From Bacteroidota bacterium (GTDB lineage: Bacteria; Bacteroidota; Bacteroidia; Flavobacteriales; Flavobacteriaceae), in contig JAEWCF010000013.1 in NCBI GenBank assembly GCA_023390775.1, forward strand, positions 1-6,277: 6,277 nucleotides of DNA, read 5' to 3'. The first letter of the stretch is position 1, and each line of letters opens with the position of its first letter. Under the pieces are notes generated by a model. The model did not search any database. It worked only from the letters and a program-made list of their open reading frames with translations, and had not been told where the DNA came from. Below, in pieces: positions 1-5,739 of this stretch. The position numbers were made by a program, and so were the translations under genes.

Positions 1-473
1 GTATTGTCCCGATAGGTTTCAAGCAGCCGTTCCAGGTCTTTCAGGTCGTTGTGTGCGAATTTGAAGGCCCTGGCCGCCGATAGCCTGAGCCCGTCGCGGA
101 TGGAGGCATGGCAATACTCATCATAAAGCACGATCTCGCCCCGTTGCGGAATCGACGAAAACACGCCCAGATTGGCATCATACCCGGAATTAAAGATCAA
201 TGCCGAACCGGCTTCGTGCAATTGAGCCACGCGGGCTTCGGCAACGGCGTAAAGCGGATGATTTCCGGTAAGGAGGCGGCTGCCGGTCGAACCGTTACAG
301 TGGTTGCCGGCTATTTCCGAGGTGCGTCGGTACAGACGTTCATCGTGAGCAAAACCAAGGTAATCATTCGATGAAAAATCGATCAGGTCCGTTCCCGGAT
401 TCAATTTCCGCAGAGCGCCCTGCTCCATCCGGGCTGCAAGCCTGGCCTGCATGGAATTTGGCAAATTAGGCAT
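1..473 (-). CDS. bioF: 8-amino-7-oxononanoate synthase (BioF-like), N-terminal part, cut by the window edge
   Basis: Fold-type I PLP enzyme of the alpha-oxoamine synthase family. BioF joins pimeloyl thioester and L-alanine to give 8-amino-7-oxononanoate, CO2 and CoA (or the carrier protein) in the cytoplasm, the first step of biotin ring assembly. I translated the minus strand by hand: the frame is open from ATG at 473 to the left edge, giving 157 codons of a family usually near 380. Recognisable motifs are DFSSNDYLGF (about residues 32-41), NGSTGSRLLTGNHPLY (60-75), FNSGYDANLG (94-103) and YDEYCHASIRDGLR (117-130), which carries the conserved histidine. The catalytic lysine motif lies beyond the window. 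The start overlaps the upstream gene's stop by 8 bases, suggesting translational coupling; a second in-frame ATG at codon 8 is possible. Related enzymes (2-amino-3-ketobutyrate CoA ligase, serine palmitoyltransferase) share the fold, but the GSTGSRLLTGN stretch fits BioF best. Confidence 0.82.
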   Translation of the reverse strand, partial: MPNLPNSMQARLAARMEQGALRKLNPGTDLIDFSSNDYLGFAHDERLYRRTSEIAGNHCNGSTGSRLLTGNHPLYAVAEARVAQLHEAGSALIFNSGYDANLGVFSSIPQRGEIVLYDEYCHASIRDGLRLSAARAFKFAHNDLKDLERLLETYRDN

Positions 474-993
474 GGGCCGGACTTTTTTCGATCCATTTGC
501 TTTGACCGCGCACCGTAGCATCCAGAATATCGATGTCAAGACGCGCCGCTACCTTGTGGGCGAGCTCGAAAGCCTGCTTTCGGTCGTCGAACTTATACAT
601 CTTGAAATGCCGGTTTCCCTCATACCACAGATTGACCTCGAAGACCTCGGGTTGTGCCGCAAATACGGAAACATATTCGAGTTTTGGAACCGAATTGCGC
701 CGGCTGACGGCAATGGGCCCCACGCGGTATCGCGTAATGAGAAGGTCCTGGTCGGTATCGATCAGGATATCGGTCTCCATTGCATTGACCACGCCCATTC
801 CGAAGAGGAAAACCATGTCATAGAGGGACCTGGCCACGCGGATTCCGGTTCCTTCGGTCGGAAAGAAGTAAACGGAAAGAATGTTATCGTACAGGTAATA
901 CAACAACAATGTGAAAAATATCGTTGAGAGAGCCAACTTCCACCAGGGGCGCTTTCCTTCCCTGATGATCAGCTCGAATTCGCTTTTTGCCAT
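466..993 (-). CDS. small membrane protein of unknown function, upstream of bioF
   Basis: I do not recognise a named family. The 175-residue product starts with a short charged segment (about 1-18), then a strongly hydrophobic, aromatic-rich helix (about 19-42) and a second, weaker hydrophobic segment (about 56-70). The remaining 100 or so residues are soluble and look beta-rich, with alternating hydrophobic and charged positions, ending in an amphipathic helix containing AFELAHKVAARLDID. This suggests a membrane-anchored cytoplasmic domain. I chose ATG at 993; an in-frame TTG two codons upstream at 999 overlaps a promoter-like octamer and is less likely. The stop (466-468) lies inside the start of the bioF-like gene, so the two are probably co-transcribed and translationally coupled. 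No link to biotin metabolism is visible in the protein itself. Confidence 0.75.
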   Translation of the reverse strand: MAKSEFELIIREGKRPWWKLALSTIFFTLLLYYLYDNILSVYFFPTEGTGIRVARSLYDMVFLFGMGVVNAMETDILIDTDQDLLITRYRVGPIAVSRRNSVPKLEYVSVFAAQPEVFEVNLWYEGNRHFKMYKFDDRKQAFELAHKVAARLDIDILDATVRGQSKWIEKSPAHA

Positions 994-996
994 AAA

Positions 997-1004
997 CAAA
1001 TATA
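997..1004 (-). promoter_or_regulatory. candidate Bacteroidota -7 box (TATATTTG) for the membrane protein-bioF unit
   Basis: The minus strand reads TATATTTG, an exact match to the Bacteroidota -7 consensus TAnnTTTG, ending three bases before the ATG at 993. Transcription from it would begin at or within the start codon, so the mRNA would be leaderless or nearly so. I see no TTG -33 box at the expected distance (about 1022-1030). Either this is a weak promoter or the match arose by chance in AT-rich DNA. Confidence 0.3.
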
Positions 1005-1054
1005 TAAAAAGGATATGGCTAGGATCAGTCCGGTTTTTAGTTGTATTAAAATAT

Positions 1055-1087
1055 TTTATTATCGATATTCAATAATTTTTATATTTG
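1055..1087 (+). promoter_or_regulatory. candidate Bacteroidota promoter for the DUF2975 operon
   Basis: TATATTTG at 1080-1087 exactly matches the -7 consensus TAnnTTTG. A TTTA at 1055-1058, 21 bases upstream, is a plausible degenerate -33 box (consensus TTTG). The predicted start near 1091-1094 leaves a leader of about ten bases before the ATG at 1104. The surrounding DNA is very AT-rich, as expected for a promoter but also raising the odds of a chance match. No operator palindrome for the HTH protein is obvious. Confidence 0.5.
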
Positions 1088-1103
1088 GAAAAATTTACAG
1101 ACC

Positions 1104-1616
1104 ATGAGAAAATTACAGATCCTGAAAACCTGCATTGACCTGATTTACTTTTTTGGCATTTTCACCCTGATTGGAATGTGCATCTTCGTGCCAATGGCCA
1201 TCTTTGGCGAAGGCGATTTCCCGGTGACGGTGCGCGGCCAGGAGATTCAGGTCGTGGATTGGGGCACCAAATTGCTGCTCGCATTCATCCTCGCAAGCGC
1301 GATCACCTTTTTTTACGCAATCCTTCTGCTCCGGCGGACGCTGGAATTTTTCAGGAAGCGGGACGTGTTCAATCCGCAGGTGATTTCAAATTTGAACCGG
1401 ATTGGCTGGTGCATCGTGGCTTCGGCATTGCTTACGGGGATCCCGATGCTGGCTTACAACGTGGTGAAGCGGCCCAAGACCGGATTTGAGATTTCGGCGG
1501 GGCTTGGAATGGATTCGTTCATGATGTCGGTGTCGCTGGGCCTCTTGTTTATGGTCATCGCCGAAGCATTCCGGATGGCCAAACAGCTTAAAGATGAAAA
1601 CGAACTTGTAATCTGA
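1104..1616 (+). CDS. DUF2975 four-helix membrane protein (YoaS-like)
   Basis: A 170-residue integral membrane protein that fits DUF2975. Predicted helices lie near residues 12-33, 56-77, 100-121 and 138-156. The C-terminus, AEAFRMAKQLKDENELVI, matches the typical ending of this family: a charged helix after the last membrane segment. The biochemical function of the family is unknown. Members are commonly encoded beside a small YozG-type HTH protein, as with yoaS and yozG in Bacillus subtilis, and that is the arrangement here. The stop (TGA, 1614-1616) overlaps the next gene's ATG (1616-1618) by one base, a classic coupling arrangement. A promoter-like sequence lies just upstream. The role is inferred from the pairing: the membrane protein may sense a signal or tether the regulator, but nothing in the sequence proves this. 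Confidence 0.85.
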   Translation: MRKLQILKTCIDLIYFFGIFTLIGMCIFVPMAIFGEGDFPVTVRGQEIQVVDWGTKLLLAFILASAITFFYAILLLRRTLEFFRKRDVFNPQVISNLNRIGWCIVASALLTGIPMLAYNVVKRPKTGFEISAGLGMDSFMMSVSLGLLFMVIAEAFRMAKQLKDENELVI

Positions 1617-1834
1617 TGCCCATCATCCTGAATCTGGACGTGATGCTCGCACGGCGAAAGATGCGGTCCATTGAACTCGCAGACCGCATCGGCATAACCA
1701 CGGCCAATCTTTCCATCCTCAAAACCGGTAAGGCCAAGGCGATTCGCTTTTCAACGCTTGAGGCTATTTGCGCGGTCCTGGATTGCCAACCCGGCGATAT
1801 CCTCGAGTACAGGCCGGACGAGGATTCAAATTGA
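1616..1834 (+). CDS. YozG-like XRE-family HTH transcriptional regulator
   Basis: A compact 72-residue DNA-binding protein that is almost entirely one Cro/CI-type helix-turn-helix domain. The recognition region is around ELADRIGITTANLSILKTGK (residues 20-39), followed by IRFSTLEAICAVLDCQPGDILEY (43-65), the standard end of this fold. NLSILKTGKAKAIRFSTLEAIC is the hallmark of the YozG-like proteins that accompany DUF2975 genes. There is no ligand-binding or oligomerisation domain, so any signal input must come from a partner, presumably the membrane protein encoded immediately upstream with the TGATG overlap. Autoregulation of the operon is plausible from family habit but is not shown here. Twenty-nine bases separate its stop from the next gene. 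Confidence 0.92.
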   Translation: MPIILNLDVMLARRKMRSIELADRIGITTANLSILKTGKAKAIRFSTLEAICAVLDCQPGDILEYRPDEDSN

Positions 1835-1863
1835 TTTTTTTATATTGCGGAAACTTTGCGCAC

Positions 1864-2664
1864 ATGGATTCCCTTTGCAAAAATTGCGACGGCCCGATCC
1901 TGGAAGCACAACATTTTTGTTCTTCCTGCGGACAACCCGCGCAGATCCACCGATTTGGCGTGCATGACCTTACGCACGAGCTCATCCATTATTTCACCCA
2001 TGCCGACAAAGGACTGTTCACCTTATTGCGCGACCTTACCCTGCGCGGGGGCGCGGTGGCGCGAGAGTTTTTGGATGGGCGTCGCAGGAAGCACTTCTCC
2101 CCGCTTAATTTTTACCTGATCGTCGCGGCTGTACTGGTTTTTGCGATGAGTTTCCAACCCGTTCCCGATGCTGCCAATGGTTTGCGGGACCATCCCGAAA
2201 TCACGCGTATTGAAAACCCCGAACTACAGGCAATGGTAATGCGCCAACTTGAACGGCGGACCACGGCGATCCAAATGCTGAACCGGTACGCCAACCTGCT
2301 TGCCATGGCGGCGCTTCCGCTGACGGCCTTGGTCATGTGGCTGTTTTTCAGGAAACGCGGTTATACCTTTACCGAACATTTGGTGGCGGGCATGTACATG
2401 CTTGGGTTTTGCCTGTTGCTGTATGCGGTTGTCGTGGTGCCGGTCATCACGCTTGCCGACCTTCCGGACGATGCGGGCAAAGGCGTTCTTTTCCTTATCC
2501 AATTGATTTATTATACCGTTTTTTATATCGGGATGCTACGGTTGACGGGACTGTCCAAAGCACGGGCTTTCCTTGCGGCGGTGGTATCGCTAGTGATCTG
2601 GATCGTGGTTTCGGCGGGAGGGGTTTACCTGTATATCAAGAACGGATTTTTCGGATTGTCCTAA
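1864..2664 (+). CDS. DUF3667 zinc-ribbon membrane protein, paralog 1
   Basis: A 266-residue protein of the DUF3667 type, common in Bacteroidota and of unknown function. The N-terminus is a zinc ribbon with cysteines at 5, 8, 19 and 22 (CKNC and CSSCGQ). A conserved cytoplasmic stretch follows, with HELIHYFTHADKG (38-50), RGGAVAREFLDGRRRKHFSPLNF (61-83) and then about five membrane helices near 81-98, 141-163, 172-197, 208-225 and 232-257. I chose ATG at 1864 because the zinc ribbon starts directly after it; the open frame extends upstream into the HTH gene, but that part has no family resemblance. It is probably co-transcribed with the genes before it. The next gene is a clear paralog. The architecture suggests a metal-binding cytoplasmic head on a membrane anchor; substrate and partners cannot be read from the sequence. 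Confidence 0.87.
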   Translation: MDSLCKNCDGPILEAQHFCSSCGQPAQIHRFGVHDLTHELIHYFTHADKGLFTLLRDLTLRGGAVAREFLDGRRRKHFSPLNFYLIVAAVLVFAMSFQPVPDAANGLRDHPEITRIENPELQAMVMRQLERRTTAIQMLNRYANLLAMAALPLTALVMWLFFRKRGYTFTEHLVAGMYMLGFCLLLYAVVVVPVITLADLPDDAGKGVLFLIQLIYYTVFYIGMLRLTGLSKARAFLAAVVSLVIWIVVSAGGVYLYIKNGFFGLS

Positions 2665-2667
2665 AGC

Positions 2668-2728
2668 GCAGCCCGGATGGAAGCGGCACCGCGGCGCGAA
2701 CGCCGCCGGTACAGCGGACAGCCGGAAA
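2668..2728 (+). ncRNA. candidate structured RNA element, copy A (possibly Flavo-1-like)
   Basis: A GC-rich element in the 86-base gap between the two DUF3667 genes, starting four bases after the first stop codon. An outer stem pairs CCGG (2673-2676) with CCGG (2722-2725). The conserved core strands GGATGGAAGCGGCA (2675-2688) and AGCGGACAGCC (2713-2723) flank an inner hairpin: ACC-GCGGCG (2688-2696) pairs with CGCCGC-(C)-GGT (2701-2710), with a CGAA loop and one bulged base. The same two core strands recur on the minus strand at 5908-6022 around an entirely different hairpin. That is the pattern of a conserved structured RNA with a variable arm. From memory it resembles intergenic elements abundant in flavobacterial genomes, perhaps the Rfam Flavo-1 candidate, but I cannot confirm the assignment. 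It could be a small RNA, an mRNA structure affecting the second DUF3667 gene, or a dispersed repeat. Confidence 0.55.
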
Positions 2729-2750
2729 TGTCTGCCCAAAAAATATCAAT

Positions 2751-3527
2751 ATGAATTGCGCGAATTGCAACGAAAGACTTTTAACGCGGTACAGATACTG
2801 TCCTTCTTGCAGCCAGAAGGCTCATCTGGAGCGGTTGAGCCTGCAGGAGGTTGGGCATGAGGCCATCCATTATTTCACGCACGCCGACAAGAGCATTTTT
2901 AGCCTAGTCCGGAACCTTGCGACGCGCGGGGGACTTGTGGCGCGAGAGTATATTTTGGGGATGCGCAAAAAGCATTTTTCGCCGCTTAATTTCTTTTTGC
3001 TGGTGGCGGCTGGCTATCTCTTGGCGATGAATCTGGAGCAGGCACCGCCCACCCAGATTTTGAGGGAGCGGCCGGCGCTTTCGGCGTTGGAGAACGATCC
3101 GCGGAGGGATGACCTCGAGCGTTTTTATCATCGACAGGAGGTTGCGGTCAAATTCATGCAGGAGCGTTCCAACCTGATTGCCATAGTGACGATTCCCTTA
3201 ACGGCCCTGATCTTTTTTGGGTTTTACCAAAGAAACCGGTTCAACTACACCGAACATCTCGTCGCCAACCTGTATATGGTTGGTTTTGCCACCCTGATTT
3301 ACACCATTGTCATCGTGGCCAATACGGTGTTTCGAATTTCGGCCGGTTGGCTCGCGTTTGGACAAATCGCCTTTCAAACCCTTTACTACGCCTGGTTTTA
3401 CTTTAGGTTCATGGAAAATGAGGGAAGGGCGAGGGCCGCCGTTTCGGCATTGTGCGCCACATTGGTTCCCGGCGCGATTGGCACTATCCTGATCCTGGTT
3501 TATACCTTTGAGCTCGTTCCTTTCTAA
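2751..3527 (+). CDS. DUF3667 zinc-ribbon membrane protein, paralog 2
   Basis: A 258-residue paralog of the preceding protein with the same layout. Zinc-ribbon cysteines are at 3, 6, 17 and 20 (CANC and CPSC), followed by HEAIHYFTHADKS (36-48), RGGLVAREY (59-67) and RKKHFSPLNF (72-81). About five membrane helices follow, near 79-94, 139-158, 166-192, 200-218 and 228-252, and the motif YTEHLVANLY corresponds to FTEHLVAGMY in paralog 1. The segment between the first and second helices (about 95-138) is much more divergent and may face the periplasm. I chose ATG at 2751 because the zinc ribbon begins at once; the frame is open for another 138 codons upstream, but only as a shadow of paralog 1. 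It is presumably expressed from the upstream promoter, with the structured element in its leader. A hairpin terminator follows 20 bases after the stop. Confidence 0.87.
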   Translation: MNCANCNERLLTRYRYCPSCSQKAHLERLSLQEVGHEAIHYFTHADKSIFSLVRNLATRGGLVAREYILGMRKKHFSPLNFFLLVAAGYLLAMNLEQAPPTQILRERPALSALENDPRRDDLERFYHRQEVAVKFMQERSNLIAIVTIPLTALIFFGFYQRNRFNYTEHLVANLYMVGFATLIYTIVIVANTVFRISAGWLAFGQIAFQTLYYAWFYFRFMENEGRARAAVSALCATLVPGAIGTILILVYTFELVPF

Positions 3528-3540
3528 CCCTTGAAAGCAT

Positions 3541-3564
3541 AAAAAAACCCGGAAAATTCCGGGC
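3541..3564 (-). terminator. intrinsic terminator of the atpD-atpC operon, shared with convergent genes
   Basis: CCCGGAA and TTCCGGG (3548-3563) form a tight stem, practically six pairs with an AAAT-type loop. On the minus strand it is followed by seven T residues, a textbook rho-independent terminator 23 bases after the atpC stop. On the plus strand the downstream tract (CTTCTTAT) is weaker, but the hairpin probably also limits read-through from the DUF3667 genes. Confidence 0.88.
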
Positions 3565-3586
3565 TTCTTATAAAATATCCAAATCG

Positions 3587-3868
3587 TTAGTCTACCAAAA
3601 CGATGACCTTGTTGTGGTTCATCTCGATCGTTCCCGAATTGATGGGCAAGGTGTAGGTCTTCTCATCGACCTTGGTGAACTTGGAAGCGGTCTCCTTGCT
3701 GAAGTTGAATCCGTTGGCCGCAATCTTCACGACGCCTTCCTTGAGGATCGAAACGATGGGCGCGTGGTGGTCCAATAGCTGGAAGCTTCCGTCAACGCCC
3801 GGCAGGGTTACCGAAGTAACATCGCCTTTAAACAAAGTGGCTTCGGGGGAAACGATTTCTAATGTCAT
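3587..3868 (-). CDS. atpC: F1Fo ATP synthase epsilon subunit, short form
   Basis: The epsilon subunit links the gamma shaft to the c-ring in the central stalk of ATP synthase at the inner face of the cytoplasmic membrane. The 93-residue product consists of the N-terminal beta-sandwich domain only: it opens MTLEIVSPEATLFKGDVTSVTLPGVDGSFQLLDHHAPIV (1-39), containing the conserved G-x-DGSF-x-LL-x-x-HAP signature. It lacks the C-terminal two-helix domain (about 40-50 residues) that inhibits ATP hydrolysis in E. coli and Bacillus. Short epsilons of this length are usual in Bacteroidota, so I read this as the natural form, not a truncation. The gene follows atpD with a 71-base spacer that carries a heptamer repeat ending five bases before this start codon. 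A strong terminator lies 23 bases beyond the stop. Confidence 0.96.
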   Translation of the reverse strand: MTLEIVSPEATLFKGDVTSVTLPGVDGSFQLLDHHAPIVSILKEGVVKIAANGFNFSKETASKFTKVDEKTYTLPINSGTIEMNHNKVIVLVD

Positions 3869-3873
3869 ATTTT

Positions 3874-3901
3874 TAGTGGTTAGTGGCTAGTGGCTGGTGG
3901 C
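3874..3901. repeat. heptamer tandem repeat in the atpD-atpC spacer (TAGTGGC type)
   Basis: Four contiguous 7-base units on the plus strand (TAGTGGT, TAGTGGC twice, TGGTGGC) followed by a partial TAGA. On the transcribed minus strand the array ends five bases before the atpC ATG, so it fills the ribosome-binding region. The same unit family recurs at 6150-6177. Confidence 0.9.
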
Positions 3902-3939
3902 TAGAATACTAGCAACAAGACACTATCTCCAATTAACTA

Positions 3940-5451
3940 TTACGCTTCGGCGAGCATTTTCTGTCCTGCCTCGATCGCATCCTCGATGGTTCCCTTCAGG
4001 TTGAACGCAGCCTCCGGAAGGTGGTCGAGTTCGCCGTCGATGATCATGTTGAAGCCTTTGATGGTGTCCTTGATGTCAACCAGTACGCCGGGGATTCCGG
4101 TGAACTGCTCGGCCACGTGGAACGGCTGCGAAAGGAAACGCTGGACGCGGCGTGCACGTGATACGGCCAATTTGTCCTCTTCTGAAAGTTCTTCCATACC
4201 GAGGATCGCGATGATGTCCTGCAACTGCTTGTACTTTTGCAGGATCTCCTTCACACGCTGGGCGCAGTTGTAATGGTCGGCGCCGAGGATTTCCGGAGTA
4301 AGGATACGCGAGGTGGAATCCAGCGGGTCAACCGCAGGGTAGATACCAAGCTCGGCGATCTTACGCGAAAGTACCGTGGTGGCGTCAAGGTGGGCAAACG
4401 TGGTTGCCGGTGCCGGGTCGGTCAAGTCATCCGCAGGCACGTAAACCGCCTGTACCGATGTGATCGATCCCTTATTGGTTGAGGTGATACGCTCCTGCAT
4501 CGCACCCATCTCGGTGGCAAGCGTCGGCTGGTAACCTACCGCCGATGGCATACGCCCGAGAAGTGCCGATACCTCAGAACCCGCCTGCGTGAATCGGAAA
4601 ATGTTGTCAACAAAGAAAAGTACGTCCTTGCCCTGGTCAGAACCCGCTCCGTCACGGAAGTATTCCGCAATCGAAAGTCCCGAAAGCGCCACGCGTGCAC
4701 GTGCTCCCGGCGGCTCGTTCATCTGACCGAAAACGAAGGTCGCCTTTGAATCGCGAAGGCCGGCCTTGTCCACCTTTGAAAGGTCCCATCCGCCTGCTTC
4801 CATCGAGTGCATGAATTCGTCGCCGTATTTGATGATGCCCGACTCGAGCATTTCGCGCAGAAGGTCATTTCCTTCACGTGTCCTCTCGCCTACTCCTGCG
4901 AATACCGAAAGTCCTCCGTGCCCCTTTGCAATGTTGTTGATGAGTTCCTGGATGAGTACGGTCTTGCCTACACCCGCTCCACCAAAGAGCCCGATCTTTC
5001 CTCCCTTTGCATAAGGCTCGATAAGGTCGATTACCTTGATACCGGTGAAAAGAACTTCTGATGACGTGGAAAGGTCTTCGAATTTTGGCGCCTGGCGGTG
5101 GATCGACATTCCGTTCGCACCGTCTTTTGGCAGGTCGCCAAGCCCGTCGATAGCGTCACCGATCACGTTGAAAAGGCGTCCGTAAACATCGGCACCGATT
5201 GGCATCTGGATAGGCGCTCCGGTAGCAACAACTTCGTATCCGCGGCTGAGTCCGTCGGTGGAATCCATCGAGATCGTACGCACGGTGTTCTCACCAATGT
5301 GCGACTGCACCTCGAGGACCAGCAGGGTGCCGTCCTTTTTGGTGATCTGTAGCGAATCGTAAATTTTAGGAAGCTCGACATCCTTGCCGCTGAAAACCAC
5401 GTCCACGACCGGTCCGATAATCTGCGCAACTTTTCCTGTAACCTGTGACAT
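3940..5451 (-). CDS. atpD: F1Fo ATP synthase catalytic beta subunit
   Basis: The beta subunit carries the catalytic sites that make ATP from ADP and phosphate in the F1 head. The 503-residue product is complete. An N-terminal beta-barrel (about 1-80) is followed by the nucleotide-binding domain with Walker A GGAGVGKT (157-164, Lys163), the catalytic glutamate and arginine in GERTREGND (188-196), ALSGLSIAEYFRD (255-267), Walker B LFFVDNIF (278-285, Asp282) and the adenine-pocket tyrosine in IYPAVDPLDSTSR (Tyr371). The C-terminal helical domain has EELSEED (420-426), the counterpart of the DELSEED lever that touches gamma. ATG at 5451 gives the usual family start MSxVTGKVAQIIGPVVDV. As is common in Bacteroidota, it pairs with atpC and not with the other atp genes. 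A good promoter lies about 80 bases upstream. Nothing in the sequence suggests loss of function. Confidence 0.98.
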   Translation of the reverse strand: MSQVTGKVAQIIGPVVDVVFSGKDVELPKIYDSLQITKKDGTLLVLEVQSHIGENTVRTISMDSTDGLSRGYEVVATGAPIQMPIGADVYGRLFNVIGDAIDGLGDLPKDGANGMSIHRQAPKFEDLSTSSEVLFTGIKVIDLIEPYAKGGKIGLFGGAGVGKTVLIQELINNIAKGHGGLSVFAGVGERTREGNDLLREMLESGIIKYGDEFMHSMEAGGWDLSKVDKAGLRDSKATFVFGQMNEPPGARARVALSGLSIAEYFRDGAGSDQGKDVLFFVDNIFRFTQAGSEVSALLGRMPSAVGYQPTLATEMGAMQERITSTNKGSITSVQAVYVPADDLTDPAPATTFAHLDATTVLSRKIAELGIYPAVDPLDSTSRILTPEILGADHYNCAQRVKEILQKYKQLQDIIAILGMEELSEEDKLAVSRARRVQRFLSQPFHVAEQFTGIPGVLVDIKDTIKGFNMIIDGELDHLPEAAFNLKGTIEDAIEAGQKMLAEA

Positions 5452-5495
5452 TGCTTATCTAATTTATAGCGTTTTAAACATTCTGGCAAAAGGTC

Positions 5496-5512
5496 TTAAC
5501 CACGAAAGTTAA
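5496..5512. repeat. short inverted repeat in the atpD leader
   Basis: TTAAC (5496-5500) and GTTAA (5508-5512) form a 5-base inverted repeat around a seven-base centre, within the predicted untranslated leader of atpD. It could form a weak hairpin or be a small regulator site. It is short enough to arise by chance. Confidence 0.25.
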
Positions 5513-5530
5513 CGGCCTTATTTTCGGGTG

Positions 5531-5560
5531 CAAAGGTAGTTTTTTATAATCACAAAGCAA
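5531..5560 (-). promoter_or_regulatory. promoter of atpD-atpC (TTG-N19-TACCTTTG)
   Basis: The minus strand reads TTG (5560-5558), 19 bases, then TACCTTTG (5538-5531). This matches both parts of the Bacteroidota housekeeping promoter (-33 TTG or TTTG; -7 TAnnTTTG) at normal spacing. The predicted transcription start near 5525 gives a leader of about 75 bases before the atpD ATG. The heptamer array at 5580-5649 begins about 20 bases upstream of the -33 box. Confidence 0.75.
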
Positions 5561-5579
5561 TAATGAAATGCTAAAAAAA

Positions 5580-5649
5580 GTCAAATGTCGAACGTCGAAC
5601 GTCGAACGTCGAACGTCGAATGTCGAATGTCGAATGTCAAATGTCGAAC
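5580..5649. repeat. ten-unit heptamer tandem repeat (GTCGAAC/GTCGAAT)
   Basis: Ten uninterrupted 7-base units. GTCGAAC occurs five times, GTCGAAT three times and GTCAAAT twice; all variation is C/T at the last position and G/A at the fourth. The array has no insertion or deletion across 70 bases. It lies just upstream of the atpD promoter. On the minus strand it opens a frame (5474-5656) with a seven-residue peptide periodicity, which is a by-product of the repeat and not a gene. Confidence 0.95.
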
Positions 5650-5692
5650 GAACCAAACATGGGGCGGTGTCGATTTTTGGAGATAGAGCACG

Positions 5693-5734
5693 GACGGTTG
5701 TCGGTTGACGGTCCCATTACCCAAAACTCATAAC
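5693..5734. repeat. six-unit heptamer block (GACGGTT to TCATAAC types)
   Basis: Six units in exact 7-base register. GACGGTT-like units come first (5693-5713), then the unlike units CCATTAC, CCAAAAC and TCATAAC (5714-5734). The second half recurs at 5806-5826, and ATTACCCAAAACTCATAACT is identical at 5716-5735 and 5808-5827. This shows that whole ordered blocks are shared, not only single units. Confidence 0.8.
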
Positions 5735-5739
5735 TGCAA

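Noticed and set aside
108..927. Plus-strand open frames at 108-374, 451-927 and 533-823
   Set aside because: They lie antisense to the bioF-like gene and the membrane protein gene, which have recognisable motifs or sensible membrane topology; the plus-strand products have neither.
994..999. TTG start for the membrane protein at 999
   Set aside because: It adds only two residues, uses a rare start codon and lies within the TATATTTG promoter-like box; ATG at 993 is preferred.
1768..1863. N-terminal extension of the first DUF3667 protein into the HTH gene
   Set aside because: It overlaps the HTH gene in another frame, begins with a non-ATG codon region, and lacks family features. The zinc ribbon begins right after ATG 1864.
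2337..2750. Fusion-like 138-residue extension of the second DUF3667 protein
   Set aside because: It is the out-of-frame shadow of the first paralog's C-terminal half followed by the structured element. The true start at 2751 places the zinc-ribbon cysteines at 3 and 6, as in the paralog.
3587..3868. atpC as a truncated pseudogene
   Set aside because: The missing C-terminal helical domain is normal for Bacteroidota epsilon subunits. The remaining domain is intact, and the gene ends cleanly before a strong terminator.
3986..5352. Plus-strand open frames opposite atpD
   Set aside because: They are antisense to a complete, highly conserved atpD and show no protein family motifs.
5474..5656. Minus-strand open frame encoding a repetitive STFDVR-type peptide
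   Set aside because: The peptide periodicity of seven residues follows directly from the 7-base DNA repeat (three units make 21 bases). It covers the atpD promoter and leader and has no family resemblance.
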